The position numbers and the translations under genes are program-made. A DNA stretch of 64,000 nt, from positions 1,727,990 to 1,791,989 of the forward strand of contig NZ_CP070352.1 of the NCBI RefSeq assembly GCF_016919405.1, written 5' to 3'. Positions within the stretch are counted from its first letter, which is position 1; each line of letters opens with the position of its first letter. Below, piece after piece: positions 16,990 to 25,529 of the stretch. The notes beneath the pieces were generated by a model. That model had not been told where the DNA came from. It did not search any database and worked only from the letters and a program-made list of their open reading frames with translations. Source of the DNA: Ensifer sp. PDNC004 (lineage in GTDB: Bacteria > Pseudomonadota > Alphaproteobacteria > Rhizobiales > Rhizobiaceae).

Positions 16990-17562
16990 CTAGCCGCTTG
17001 CTTCATCTTCCATGAGGTCGCCGACTAGATCGTCAAAAAGTGGGCGTACTTTGTCCTTTGCGGATAGCACAGCCTCATCGGCGCTGACGGGCCAGGAGAT
17101 TCGTAATTTGGGGTCATTCCATCGAACACCGCCTTCGTGTGCGGCGCTATAATATTGAGTGACCTTGTAGACAACCCGCGTATCGGGGACCAGCGTGCAG
17201 AAACCGTGCGCAAAGCCGGGTGGCACCCAGAGCTGGTGGCCATTGGCTTCTGACAATTCGACCGCCACATGCTGGCCGAAGTTGCGAGAACTCGGCCGGA
17301 TATCGACGGCTATGTCCAGAATCGCGCCGGCAACGCAGCGGACCAGCTTCCCCTGGCTCTGGGGGCCGCGCTGAAAATGAAGCCCACGTACCGTACCCCG
17401 TTCTTTCGACAGGGACTGGTTGTCCTGGATGAAGGACCACTTTCCGATTTCCTGCTCGAAAAGGTTCTGGCGAAACGTTTCGGCAAAATAACCGCGCTCA
17501 TCTGCGAGGCGTTGAGGCAGAATTAGGACGACGTCCCCTATCGCAGTCGGTTCAAAGCGCAT
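16990..17562 (-). CDS. rmlC: dTDP-4-dehydrorhamnose 3,5-epimerase (RmlC)
   Basis: Epimerises dTDP-4-keto-6-deoxyglucose at C3 and C5; cupin fold. A 190-aa protein with [20 protein letters not shown], the active-site strand [31 protein letters not shown] and [20 protein letters not shown]. It is the first gene of the rmlCBDA operon, preceded by the gene-poor region. Supplies rhamnose donor, presumably for the adjacent capsule or another surface polymer. Confidence 0.95.
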   Translation of the reverse strand: MRFEPTAIGDVVLILPQRLADERGYFAETFRQNLFEQEIGKWSFIQDNQSLSKERGTVRGLHFQRGPQSQGKLVRCVAGAILDIAVDIRPSSRNFGQHVAVELSEANGHQLWVPPGFAHGFCTLVPDTRVVYKVTQYYSAAHEGGVRWNDPKLRISWPVSADEAVLSAKDKVRPLFDDLVGDLMEDEASG

Positions 17563-19042
17563 GCGGGTACTCCATACGAATCCATCCCCAGAACGATAGC
17601 CGAAGTCCGTCCGTTAGGGAATGCTATCGCCGGCCTGTGATCAGGAAAACAGTCACTTAGCGACAGCAGCTAGGCCTGCGCTGGTTCCATTTAATACTGC
17701 GCCGCGGCGAGCGCAGAAGGCCTCTTCAGAAATCGCCGAGTGCGTCGCGTGGCACTGCTGACCGGTCATTCGGGCGGGTGCCCGTGAAAGTTCTCGATCC
17801 ATCGCAACGGGGCCGTGATGCTCCGTGATCTCGAGATCTTCAGTGCTGCCAGCTCGGCCATGGCACCTCAGCATAAAGACGTCCTACGCTCCCGAGTTGT
17901 CGACGCAGGTCTTCGCTGTATGCGGCATCGCTTGTTCGTCTCAGCATATCGCAAGCCAAGTTGGCACTGCACAGAGAATGAAGTGCCAAAGAGAACCCCG
18001 TCCTGCAGCAAGAATTTTCGCCGCGTATGCAGGTCGGTCCAAATGTCCGGAGGCGCAGGGCCCCACCCGGTCGGCAAGGAGCGATAGGCTGACAGCCGGT
18101 AGCCGGCGACAGACGGACAGAAGAAGTTCCAACGCTCCGAACACATCCGGCGGCAGGTGGCTTTCGTTGGCAAGATCGTCTGCCAGGACCTAAATCGACC
18201 CATCAGTCAGAAACTCCGCTTGAAGGAGGTTTCCGAAGTCGACTTTCTCGAGAAGACGGCCGAGGGTGGAGAGGTGGTCCGGAAATCAAAGGTCATCATC
18301 TCCAACCTGCGCCACGAACGGGCTTCGTTCCTCCCGCAAGGCGACGTCGAGATGGGCTTCTCCATGCCGCTCACCCTTTTCGAACGGAAAGATCGCAGGC
18401 AAAGCCGACAACAACTATCAAACCGCGTCGCCGATCACCAACTCAGCGGTCACCGGCTGACCGCCGTCCGACCGACAAAAATGGGTTTCGCCTGGAAACC
18501 AATTCTGCCACGACGGCCACACGCTTCACCATTTGGCGTGGCAACGACAAAGCCGTTCACTTCGGGCAGGCGCGAGTAGTTCTCACAAACCGAGGTGGCG
18601 CGTTTTTGCCAGGGCGTCGACCTAGTTTGCGGGAGAGGAAACTGCGACGTATACGTCAGCGCCCTATGCCTACAGATCGCAAAAGATATGCTTGCCCCAA
18701 CGTGCGAAACCGACCAGACCGATAGAAGTCATCTTTCACTTCACCTTTTGAGAGTGCTGTCCGAGGAACAGATTACGCATTTCGCCATAGCTCGGCGCCA
18801 GTTGTCCCAACTTGACACCTTCGGCGGATAGCCAGAAATAGCTGGATACGTGCCCGGCCTAACTAGACCGATGCGCCGACCATAAGCTACATCTGTCGTC
18901 GGGGCAGGCACAGTTGCCTTGAGGACCCATGAAAGACCTCTCTGAAGGGATAGGATTTCAGAGTGAACGGTTTCGTTGAACGCTGGCGTCGAGAGCCGCA
19001 TGTCGGTTTGAATCGTCGACTGTACGCACAAGATCAATTGCC
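17563..19042. other. 1.5-kb gene-poor region
   Basis: Several frames of 60-140 codons exist (the longest rightward at 18157-18579), but none shows known motifs and they overlap one another on both strands. The promoter of rmlCBDA should lie near 17563-17700 and that of the glycosyltransferase-like gene near its right end. The interval may be eroded coding sequence left by an old rearrangement; I could not identify a parent gene. Confidence 0.45.
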
Positions 19043-20206
19043 ATGACCCTTGGCCGTAGCCAGCTGGAACGCTGGATCGAAGGCCGACTGCCCCGGCCGG
19101 TCGTGACTGGAGTAACGGGTGCGCGGCGTTTCCCGCGACGACCGATAAAACGCATCGTACTGTTGGGTAGGTTACCGAATCCAACCTATGACTATTACTT
19201 CGCCGGACGGCTTGCGGCAGATGGGATGCCGCCCTACGACGTAGTGGATATTCGTGAAGGCGAGCCGACGTCGATCGATCCCGAGGGCGCATTCCTGATC
19301 GTCTGTCGATATGCCACGCGCCCCGTGCTGGCATGGATCGAGCGCAACGCCGGTCAACTGGCCGGCGTTGTCCTCTTCATCGATGATGATATCCCCGCGG
19401 TCGTCACTGGACGCGATGCAACGCTAGGCTATCGCCTGTTCCTCTCGTTCCGAGCATTATGGCCGCTGCGGCGGTTGAACCCTCAACTTGATGCTGTTTG
19501 GACATCGACCGCGCCGTTGGCGGGTACGTTGGCGACGAGGAATGTGTCGGTTCTGCCTCCGGCGCCTGCGAGGTATCTATGGCAGCGCAACCCAAACGTT
19601 TCTCCCGTTATGGCCGCCGACCGCTCTTCCGGCATACTAATCGCATTTCATGCGACTGCTGTTCATCGCGAAGAGCACCGCTTCCTTCGTCCCATCATCC
19701 GAGCCGTCTTGGACCAGAGGCCGCAAGTCCGCTTTGAAGTCTTTGCCGATGAAAAGGCTGCCGTTCTCTGGAAAGGGATCGACCGCGTGTCCATTCGCAA
19801 GCCGTTGCCGTGGGCGGCCTATCTAGCGGATGGACAAGCTCGTACGATCGATATCATGCTGGTTCCACTATCGCCTTCAAGGGAAAATGATAGTCGCGCG
19901 CCAACGAAGCGGATCGATGTGGCGCGATATGGGGCGGCAGGCATATTCTCTGCCAGCTTTGCCTATGGCGAACCAGATGATAGCAATGAGCTGCGTCTCC
20001 CCTACGACCCGGAGGCATGGAGGAATTCAATTCTAGTTTTGATTGACGACGAGGCTATGAGGCAGAGGGCAGCGGCCATCACTAGCGCTCTAGCAGCTGA
20101 AATGGGGGGGCGCGCGGAATCGGGTATTCCTGATCTGTTTCCGGATCTAAGTAGAGGGGGCAGATCTGCCCTGCATCCTGTAAATGGAGTTCGCGGCAGA
20201 GGATAG
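19043..20206 (+). CDS. putative GT-B-like glycosyltransferase, orphan
   Basis: A 387-aa protein starting at ATG 19043 with only a weak ribosome-binding site. The N-terminal half has a nucleotide-fold opening (RIVLLGRLPNPTYDYYFAGR), VVLFIDDDIPAV and a PLRRLNPQLDAVWTSTAPLA segment ending in LPPAP. The C-terminal half has IAFHATAVHREEHRFLRPII and DIMLVPLSPSR...PTKRIDVARYGAAGI, resembling the donor-binding part of GT-B enzymes. No membrane segment is seen. It stands alone between the gene-poor region and a broken transposase, so its polymer is unknown. Family assignment is by overall pattern, not by an exact signature. Confidence 0.6.
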   Translation: MTLGRSQLERWIEGRLPRPVVTGVTGARRFPRRPIKRIVLLGRLPNPTYDYYFAGRLAADGMPPYDVVDIREGEPTSIDPEGAFLIVCRYATRPVLAWIERNAGQLAGVVLFIDDDIPAVVTGRDATLGYRLFLSFRALWPLRRLNPQLDAVWTSTAPLAGTLATRNVSVLPPAPARYLWQRNPNVSPVMAADRSSGILIAFHATAVHREEHRFLRPIIRAVLDQRPQVRFEVFADEKAAVLWKGIDRVSIRKPLPWAAYLADGQARTIDIMLVPLSPSRENDSRAPTKRIDVARYGAAGIFSASFAYGEPDDSNELRLPYDPEAWRNSILVLIDDEAMRQRAAAITSALAAEMGGRAESGIPDLFPDLSRGGRSALHPVNGVRGRG

Positions 20207-20363
20207 TCAGGGGCCCCGCGGAATACCGTCGGAACCTCGGAATTGCAGCATAAGCAGTCCAAGAATTCGTCCGCACCTCCCGCATTGCCTCAAGCAAAAT
20301 GTTGCCGATAGTGTTGATACTCCCGATGGGACGGCCATGGTTCGCTGTACCGGCTTGGGGGGG

Positions 20364-21165
20364 ATGGATAACACGGAACTGGTTGAGGCGATCATCGAAC
20401 GATATCGATCGAGCTGTCGGGCGGACAAGCAAAGGATCCTAGATGAGTTCGTCGCAGTTACCGGAGATCACCGCAAATATGCTGGCCGATATGGTCCCGT
20501 GGTTCGGGATGCGCTGATTGCTCTGTGGGAAGCATCCGACCGCCTCTGCCCGAAACGTCTGAAGCCGCTGATCCCGATTTTGCTTCCAGCCTTTGAGCGT
20601 CACGGCCGGCTCGATCTGAGTAGCGAGCTTCGCGATAAGCTACTGACCGTCAGCGCGGCGACGATGGACCGGTTGCCGTCAGAGATACGTGTGGCGGCCC
20701 GCGGTGGCCAGCGTCAGCGCACTGGAATGAGTTCTGCTGTTCGCCGGTCGGCCCCGGTGCGCACCTTCGGGGACTGGAACGATCCGCTGCCCGGTTATGT
20801 CGAGGTCGACTTCGTGGCGTATTCGGGAACCTTTTCGTCCGATAGTTTCGTGCAGACGATGGTGCGACCGATGACGCTATCGGCTGGACCGAGGGCGTGC
20901 CAGGCCGCACGCGCGAAAGCGGTCTCGTTATCGCTGTCCTCAATCAGGCCCGCTCGCTGTTTCCATTCCCGCTGCTGGGCGTGGAGTTCGACAACGATAG
21001 CGCCTTCATGAACGAACGTGTGGTCTGTTGGTGCGGAGGTCAGGGGGTAGAGGTGACCCGTTCGCGAGCGAAGACGGCGCGATCGTGCGACGGCTAGTCG
21101 GTTGCGGAAGGCTCGTCGGCGCGGAGGCGAGGGTTGTCCTTGGGCGTCTCTACGACATCGCGTGC
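20364..21165 (+). pseudogene. integrase-type (rve) transposase, multiply frameshifted
   Basis: From ATG 20364 the frame reads ELVEAIIERYRSSCRADKQR, GDHRKYAGRYG, ALWEASDRLCPKRLKPL and the start of a DDE domain (VEVDFVAYSGTFSSDSFVQT). At about 20850 the family sequence moves to another frame (IGWTEG, LFPFPLLGVEFDNDSAFMNE) and then to a third (GAIVRRLVGCGRLVGAEARV) after a deletion of the segment that normally holds the third catalytic residue. First Asp and FDND are preserved. No terminal repeats were found. Confidence 0.7.
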
Positions 21166-21303
21166 CAGTGCCTGCTGGCAGCCGCAGCGCAGAACATCAA
21201 AAAGATCGCCATGGCGATGAGCAAAGCGCCAAAGGGCAGCATCGCGTAAGCCAACGCACCCTTCGTTCTCTCCGACAAATCAAACCACAACAAAAATGCC
21301 TGA

Positions 21304-21335
21304 CCAAAAACAAAACCCGCCGAAAATATCGACGG
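21304..21335 (-). terminator. rho-independent terminator of galU
   Basis: On the reverse strand, CCGTCGA and TCGGCGG form a seven-pair stem (one G-U) at 21317-21335, followed by GTTTTGTTTTTGG. It begins about 60 bases after the galU stop. Confidence 0.75.
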
Positions 21336-21397
21336 ATTTGTCAGTGGTCTGGCAGCGACTATTGGGCGCGCGCTTTGCAAATTGGAAGTGAATCCGA

Positions 21398-22285
21398 TTA
21401 CTTCACACGACTGAGCAGCGACTTCAGCGGACCTTCGACGGTCGGGCGGATGTCGCCGCGTTCCAGCGCAAAGGCAACGTTTGCCAAGATGAAGCCATCC
21501 TTGGCGCCACAGTCATAAGTATCGCCACGGAAGTGATAGGCGGCGAACTGCTGGTTGTCGGAAAGCTTGAGCATGCCGTCGGTCAGCTGGATCTCGTTGC
21601 CGGCGCCGCGCTCCTGCTTTTCGAGGATAGGGAAGATCTCCGGTTGCAGGATGTAGCGGCCGTTGATGAAGAAGTTTGACGGGGCCGTGCCCGGTGCCGG
21701 CTTCTCGACCATCTTGGTGATCTTGAAACCGTCGCCTACCTTGTCGCCGACGCCGACGATGCCGTATTTGTGGGCCTGGTCCGGTGCGCATTCCTCGACG
21801 GCGATGACATTGCCGCCGCTCTGCTCATAGAGCTCCACCATGCCCTTGAGGCAGCCCTTTTCGCCCTTCATGATCATGTCCGGCAAAAGCAGCGCAAAGG
21901 GCTCGTTGCCGACGAGATCGCGGGCGCACCAGACCGCGTGGCCGAGGCCGAGTGGCGCCTGCTGGCGGGTGAAGCTGGTCGTGCCGGCCTTCGGCAGGAT
22001 ACCGTCGAGCAGCGCGATTTCGGCCTTCTTGTTGCGCTCGCGCAGGGTCTGGTCGAGTTCGACCTGGATGTCGAAATAATCCTCGATGACCGCCTTGCTG
22101 CGGCCGGTGACGAAGATCAGGTGCTCGATACCGGCTTCCAGCGCTTCGTCGACCACATATTGAATGACCGGCTTGTCCACCACCGTCAGCATTTCCTTCG
22201 GCACGGCCTTGGTTGCCGGCAGGAAACGGGTTCCCAGTCCTGCGACCGGGAACACGGCTTTGCGGACTTTACGCTTGTCGGTCAT
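21398..22285 (-). CDS. galU: UTP-glucose-1-phosphate uridylyltransferase
   Basis: Makes UDP-glucose, the glucosyl donor for both EPS types and other glycans; cytoplasmic. A 295-aa protein with the signature [20 protein letters not shown], then [20 protein letters not shown] and the [12 protein letters not shown] block. The start at 22285 is set by AAGGAGG six bases upstream; the longer frame to 22333 is not family sequence. It is a close paralogue of exoN at 51678-52583 and stands as a single gene with its own terminator, so it may be the housekeeping copy. Confidence 0.93.
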   Translation of the reverse strand: MTDKRKVRKAVFPVAGLGTRFLPATKAVPKEMLTVVDKPVIQYVVDEALEAGIEHLIFVTGRSKAVIEDYFDIQVELDQTLRERNKKAEIALLDGILPKAGTTSFTRQQAPLGLGHAVWCARDLVGNEPFALLLPDMIMKGEKGCLKGMVELYEQSGGNVIAVEECAPDQAHKYGIVGVGDKVGDGFKITKMVEKPAPGTAPSNFFINGRYILQPEIFPILEKQERGAGNEIQLTDGMLKLSDNQQFAAYHFRGDTYDCGAKDGFILANVAFALERGDIRPTVEGPLKSLLSRVK

Positions 22286-22476
22286 CGATACCTCCTTGAT
22301 AGGTCTAATCAAATGTGTTTCATGAATGCGCATACCACTCGAATGTCCGGGTGTCTCTACAAACCAGAAAGAACTGGACTGTCGCGGGAAGCGTGACAGA
22401 AAAAAGATCTAGGGTTGATCCCGTGGTCGATCTTATTGCTGTTGCTGAGCGAAATAGTGCAACGCCTGGGAGGCGC

Positions 22477-22719
22477 TCAACGTAGATTTCGCCCTCGTGC
22501 TCTCTGGCAGAGGCTCACCCAATGCCAAGTCTGGAGCAAGGCGTAACAAAAGCTGATGAAGGGCCCGCCATATAACCAGATGGCTTGTAGGCGAGGATCG
22601 CTAGGGGCCATAAGCCCAAATAAGGCTATAATTGCATGTAGTGGAATGCAAACGACTAAAGAGAGAACGAAGCCGAATACGATTCCGACAAGGAAAACGA
22701 AAGTGGCTGATACAATCAT
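22477..22719 (-). CDS. small hypothetical membrane protein
   Basis: 80 residues from ATG 22719. The first 35 are strongly hydrophobic (IVSATFVFLVGIVFGFVLSL ...), and a second hydrophobic stretch (AIWLYGGPFISFCYALLQTW) follows a short loop, giving two predicted membrane segments and a basic C-terminus. No ribosome-binding site stands out and I recognise no family. The open frame extends far upstream (to 23061) with non-protein-like sequence, so the start is uncertain. Confidence 0.4.
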   Translation of the reverse strand: MIVSATFVFLVGIVFGFVLSLVVCIPLHAIIALFGLMAPSDPRLQAIWLYGGPFISFCYALLQTWHWVSLCQRARGRNLR

Positions 22720-23257
22720 GGCGGAAGCATCGTCGCAGTTTTTTTCATTCCCTCGCAGACGTAAGTGATTGTTCGCTGGGCAGACGCCTGTCGACAACGT
22801 GCTCTCGTATGCAAGAATGCTTCGATAGCTATTATAAACATTTCGATCGAAAATTCCGTCAATTACCGTTCCCTGTGGCGGGCGATTTGCTGTGTATTTT
22901 GTTTTAGTAAGTGAATTTAGCATCCCTAGCAGCAATAGAAAAGAACACGGATGTTTTCGAAATCGCCGCCGTCCATTGCCTGAAAGGGGTCTTGATGCCA
23001 CTCTATAACCTAATCTGAGTCGGGTTGTGCAGGAATAGCACTGATTTTTCGGGCCCTGCACTTCATCCGGATCTGTCTAGTATTCTGATTGGAAATGTAC
23101 CGCCGGTACGTTCTTTCGAAGTGGCCATTTTTTTGATTTGTCGATTTCTTCGGGCTCATTCCAAACTTCCTCATCAAGGTCTGCGCTCGCAATCTGTTGG
23201 CGGACCGAGTACTGGGGTGCTTGTCAAACGCCTCTTACTCACTAGGCGGAGGGATGC
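22720..23257. other. intergenic region upstream of thiD
   Basis: AT-rich, no convincing gene. I looked for a TPP (THI-box) riboswitch, which would show CTGAGA and ACCTGA-type conserved blocks, and saw none. A short palindrome GTACC-N3-GGTAC occurs near 23097-23109. The thiD ribosome-binding site (GGAGGG, 23248-23253) ends the region. Confidence 0.4.
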
Positions 23258-24067
23258 ATGACCGCCATCGCTGTTACCATCGCAGGCTCGGATTCCGGCG
23301 GCGGGGCCGGCATCCAGGCAGATCTGAAGTCGTTTTCGGCGCTTGGGGTCTATGGCGCCAGCGTGATCACGGCCATCACTGCGCAAAACACGAGAGGTGT
23401 TATGGCGGTTGAGGATATCTCTCCAGCCGTCGTCACCGCTCAGATCGATGCCGTGTTTTCGGATCTCGCAGTTGGTGCGGTTAAGATTGGCATGGTGTCT
23501 CGCCAGGAGACCATTGCGGCGATCGCGTCCGGTCTGAAGCGATACGGGCATTTGGCTGTCATCGATCCAGTGATGGTTGCTACCTCCGGTGACGTGCTGT
23601 TGCGCCCGGATGCGATCGCGACGCTCAAGGAGGAATTGCTGCCGCTTGGGCACATCGTGACACCGAACCTGCCCGAAGCGGCACTGATGACAGGCCGCGG
23701 CATAGCCGAGAGCGAGACGGAGGCGTCACGCCAGGCGGAGGCGCTCCTGAAGCTTGGTGCACGCGCCGTGTTGATGAAAGGAGGGCATTCCAGAGGCGAC
23801 GAAGCAGTTGATATCCTCTTCAACGGGGACACCCCCTTGCGCTTGTCGCGCCCGCGGGTGGAAACTAGAAACGATCATGGCACAGGCTGTACGCTGTCTG
23901 CGGCAATCGCTGCCGGCCTTGCCCGTCGACAGAGGCTTCAGGACGCGGTTATCGCCGCCAAGGCCTACCTGCATGAGGCGCTTGTTGCCGCAGCAGAGCT
24001 CAAAATCGGGCAAGGACGGGGACCGGTTCACCACTTCCATCAGTGGTGGAGCCCGAACGGCAACTAA
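23258..24067 (+). CDS. thiD: hydroxymethylpyrimidine/phosphomethylpyrimidine kinase (ThiD)
   Basis: Phosphorylates HMP and HMP-phosphate in thiamine synthesis; cytoplasmic ribokinase-fold enzyme. A 269-aa protein with the N-terminal AGSDSGGGAGIQADLKSFSA, substrate region TAITAQNTRGV, the DPVMVATSGD block and the ATP/anion-hole motif NDHGTGCTLSAAIAAGLA. The start follows GGAGGG closely. It is the only clear housekeeping gene between the galU region and the EPS II cluster. In S. meliloti, as I recall it, thiD lies beside exoP; here about 25 kb of mainly EPS II DNA separates them. Confidence 0.95.
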   Translation: MTAIAVTIAGSDSGGGAGIQADLKSFSALGVYGASVITAITAQNTRGVMAVEDISPAVVTAQIDAVFSDLAVGAVKIGMVSRQETIAAIASGLKRYGHLAVIDPVMVATSGDVLLRPDAIATLKEELLPLGHIVTPNLPEAALMTGRGIAESETEASRQAEALLKLGARAVLMKGGHSRGDEAVDILFNGDTPLRLSRPRVETRNDHGTGCTLSAAIAAGLARRQRLQDAVIAAKAYLHEALVAAAELKIGQGRGPVHHFHQWWSPNGN

Positions 24068-24257
24068 TCCGATACCCGCGCCCTGTACCAGTTCCACCGT
24101 TCAACTCGTCTTTTAAAAGATCAGGTCATTCCATTGTTTAATATAAGCAATGAACTGATCAATGAGGTTGGAAGTTCGACGCTTGAAGTTGCAGGATGAG
24201 TGATGGAGCCGTGCCTTGCGTTTCGGTTCAGGCCACAGCAGTGCTTGGGTGAACCGG

Positions 24258-25529
24258 CTACTCCTCTTTGAGCAGTTTCCGATAAAGCGCGACGTGTTCG
24301 CGACCGCAGTCGACATGGCTCATCGGCCGCCTGAGGGTTGCCCTAAGGTTGTCCCATGATAGCGGCGTGCTCAGCACGTCGATCAGCCGATCAGCAAGGT
24401 CTTGTGCGCTGCCGGCGCGGAAGTGATAGCCGTCCAGGCGGTCGCGGACCTTTTCTGCCATGCCGCCGATGTCGGAGCAGAGGATCGGCCGGTCGTGATG
24501 TAGTGCCTCCTGGATAACGACGGGCGAATTTTCCCACCAGACCGAGGGCATGACCACCCAGTCGACCGAGCGCATCAGCTGCGGCATGTCCTGGTTCTGA
24601 TAGGCGCCGTAGAAGCGGACGCGGCGACCGGCGTCCTCGATCAGTTTGGCCACCTTCTCCTGATAGTCCTTCGGCTGACGCTCGAGGTTGCCGCCGAAGA
24701 TCATCAGCGAGGAATCATCGCCCCAGATGTCGTCGGGCACGCGCGAGACCGCGTCGATCAGCACGTGGACGCCCTTGAACGGCGTCATCTGCCCGAAATA
24801 GGCAAAGCGGTTGCGCCGGGCCGTCGGTGACGGCAGCTCGCGGGCGGGCGCCTTGTCGCCCATGACGATGCCATTTTCTATGACGAAGATCTTTGCGGCT
24901 TCGAGCCCCCACTCGACATAGCGATTGGCGAGAAAGGCACTCGGCGCGATGAAAGCGTCGGCGAGATTGAGCATGCCGCGCACGAACTGTTCGCGGCGAA
25001 CGAACCTCGATACCGGGATTTCGGGGAAACACGTGTGGCAGCTGATCGGCGAGGCGCCGTTGCAAAGCTGGCCCGAGGGGCGTTTCACCATTTGCCCGTG
25101 ATTGTGGCAGATCGGCAGATACTCATGGAACGTAACGACGATGCGCGCCTTGGGCAGGGCATCACGCACTGCGTAGAGCGCTTCCATGCCGAAGCCGAGG
25201 ATATGATGGAAGTGAACGACATCAGGCTTGATGTCGCCGACGAAGCGCAGGAGGTCGCGGCGGATCGCTTCCGTATCGCCATTGGAGAGGAAGAAATGGT
25301 CGAAGTCCTCGGCATGGTAGAGCACTTCGTCCATGGAGAGACGCAGGCTCATCAGCGCGGAGGCGCCATGGCGCGGAACCGGATTGCCGACGCGGGCGAG
25401 GTAGATCGATTCCACACCCGACAGGCCGTTCAGCGCCTTGTGAAGACCATGCGAAGCAATTTCCGCCCCCCCAAGCGAATGGGTCGGGTGGCCATGGGAG
25501 ACCACGAGTACGCGGAGTTTTTCGCTCAT
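24258..25529 (-). CDS. wgeG: GT4-type glycosyltransferase of the EPS II cluster (WgeG/ExpE7 position)
   Basis: A 423-aa GT-B enzyme: N-terminal LRVLVVSHGHPTHSLGGAEI (the GGxE acceptor-domain motif), VVHFHHILGFGMEALY, then NRFAYFGQMTPFKGVHVLID and the donor-site region MPSVWWENSPVVIQEALHHD. A CHTC-type cysteine cluster (NGASPISCHTCFPEIP) is shared with WgeD. The ATG at 25529 overlaps the wgeF stop (ATGA); the longer upstream frame lies inside wgeF. Last gene of the leftward wge operon. Predicted to add a hexose to the galactoglucan unit; the linkage is unknown. The letter is assigned by gene order. Confidence 0.85.
   Translation of the reverse strand: MSEKLRVLVVSHGHPTHSLGGAEIASHGLHKALNGLSGVESIYLARVGNPVPRHGASALMSLRLSMDEVLYHAEDFDHFFLSNGDTEAIRRDLLRFVGDIKPDVVHFHHILGFGMEALYAVRDALPKARIVVTFHEYLPICHNHGQMVKRPSGQLCNGASPISCHTCFPEIPVSRFVRREQFVRGMLNLADAFIAPSAFLANRYVEWGLEAAKIFVIENGIVMGDKAPARELPSPTARRNRFAYFGQMTPFKGVHVLIDAVSRVPDDIWGDDSSLMIFGGNLERQPKDYQEKVAKLIEDAGRRVRFYGAYQNQDMPQLMRSVDWVVMPSVWWENSPVVIQEALHHDRPILCSDIGGMAEKVRDRLDGYHFRAGSAQDLADRLIDVLSTPLSWDNLRATLRRPMSHVDCGREHVALYRKLLKEE

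Noticed and set aside
18157..18579. A 140-codon rightward frame in the gene-poor interval
   Set aside because: No recognisable motif, no good ribosome-binding site, and overlapping frames of similar length on the other strand.
21150..21380. A 76-residue hydrophobic reading frame just downstream of galU on the reverse strand
   Set aside because: It starts with TTG without a ribosome-binding site, spans the galU terminator hairpin and its T tract, and ends in the transposase relic.
22720..23257. Possible TPP riboswitch before thiD
   Set aside because: None of the conserved THI-box sequence blocks could be found in the 538 bases before the start codon.
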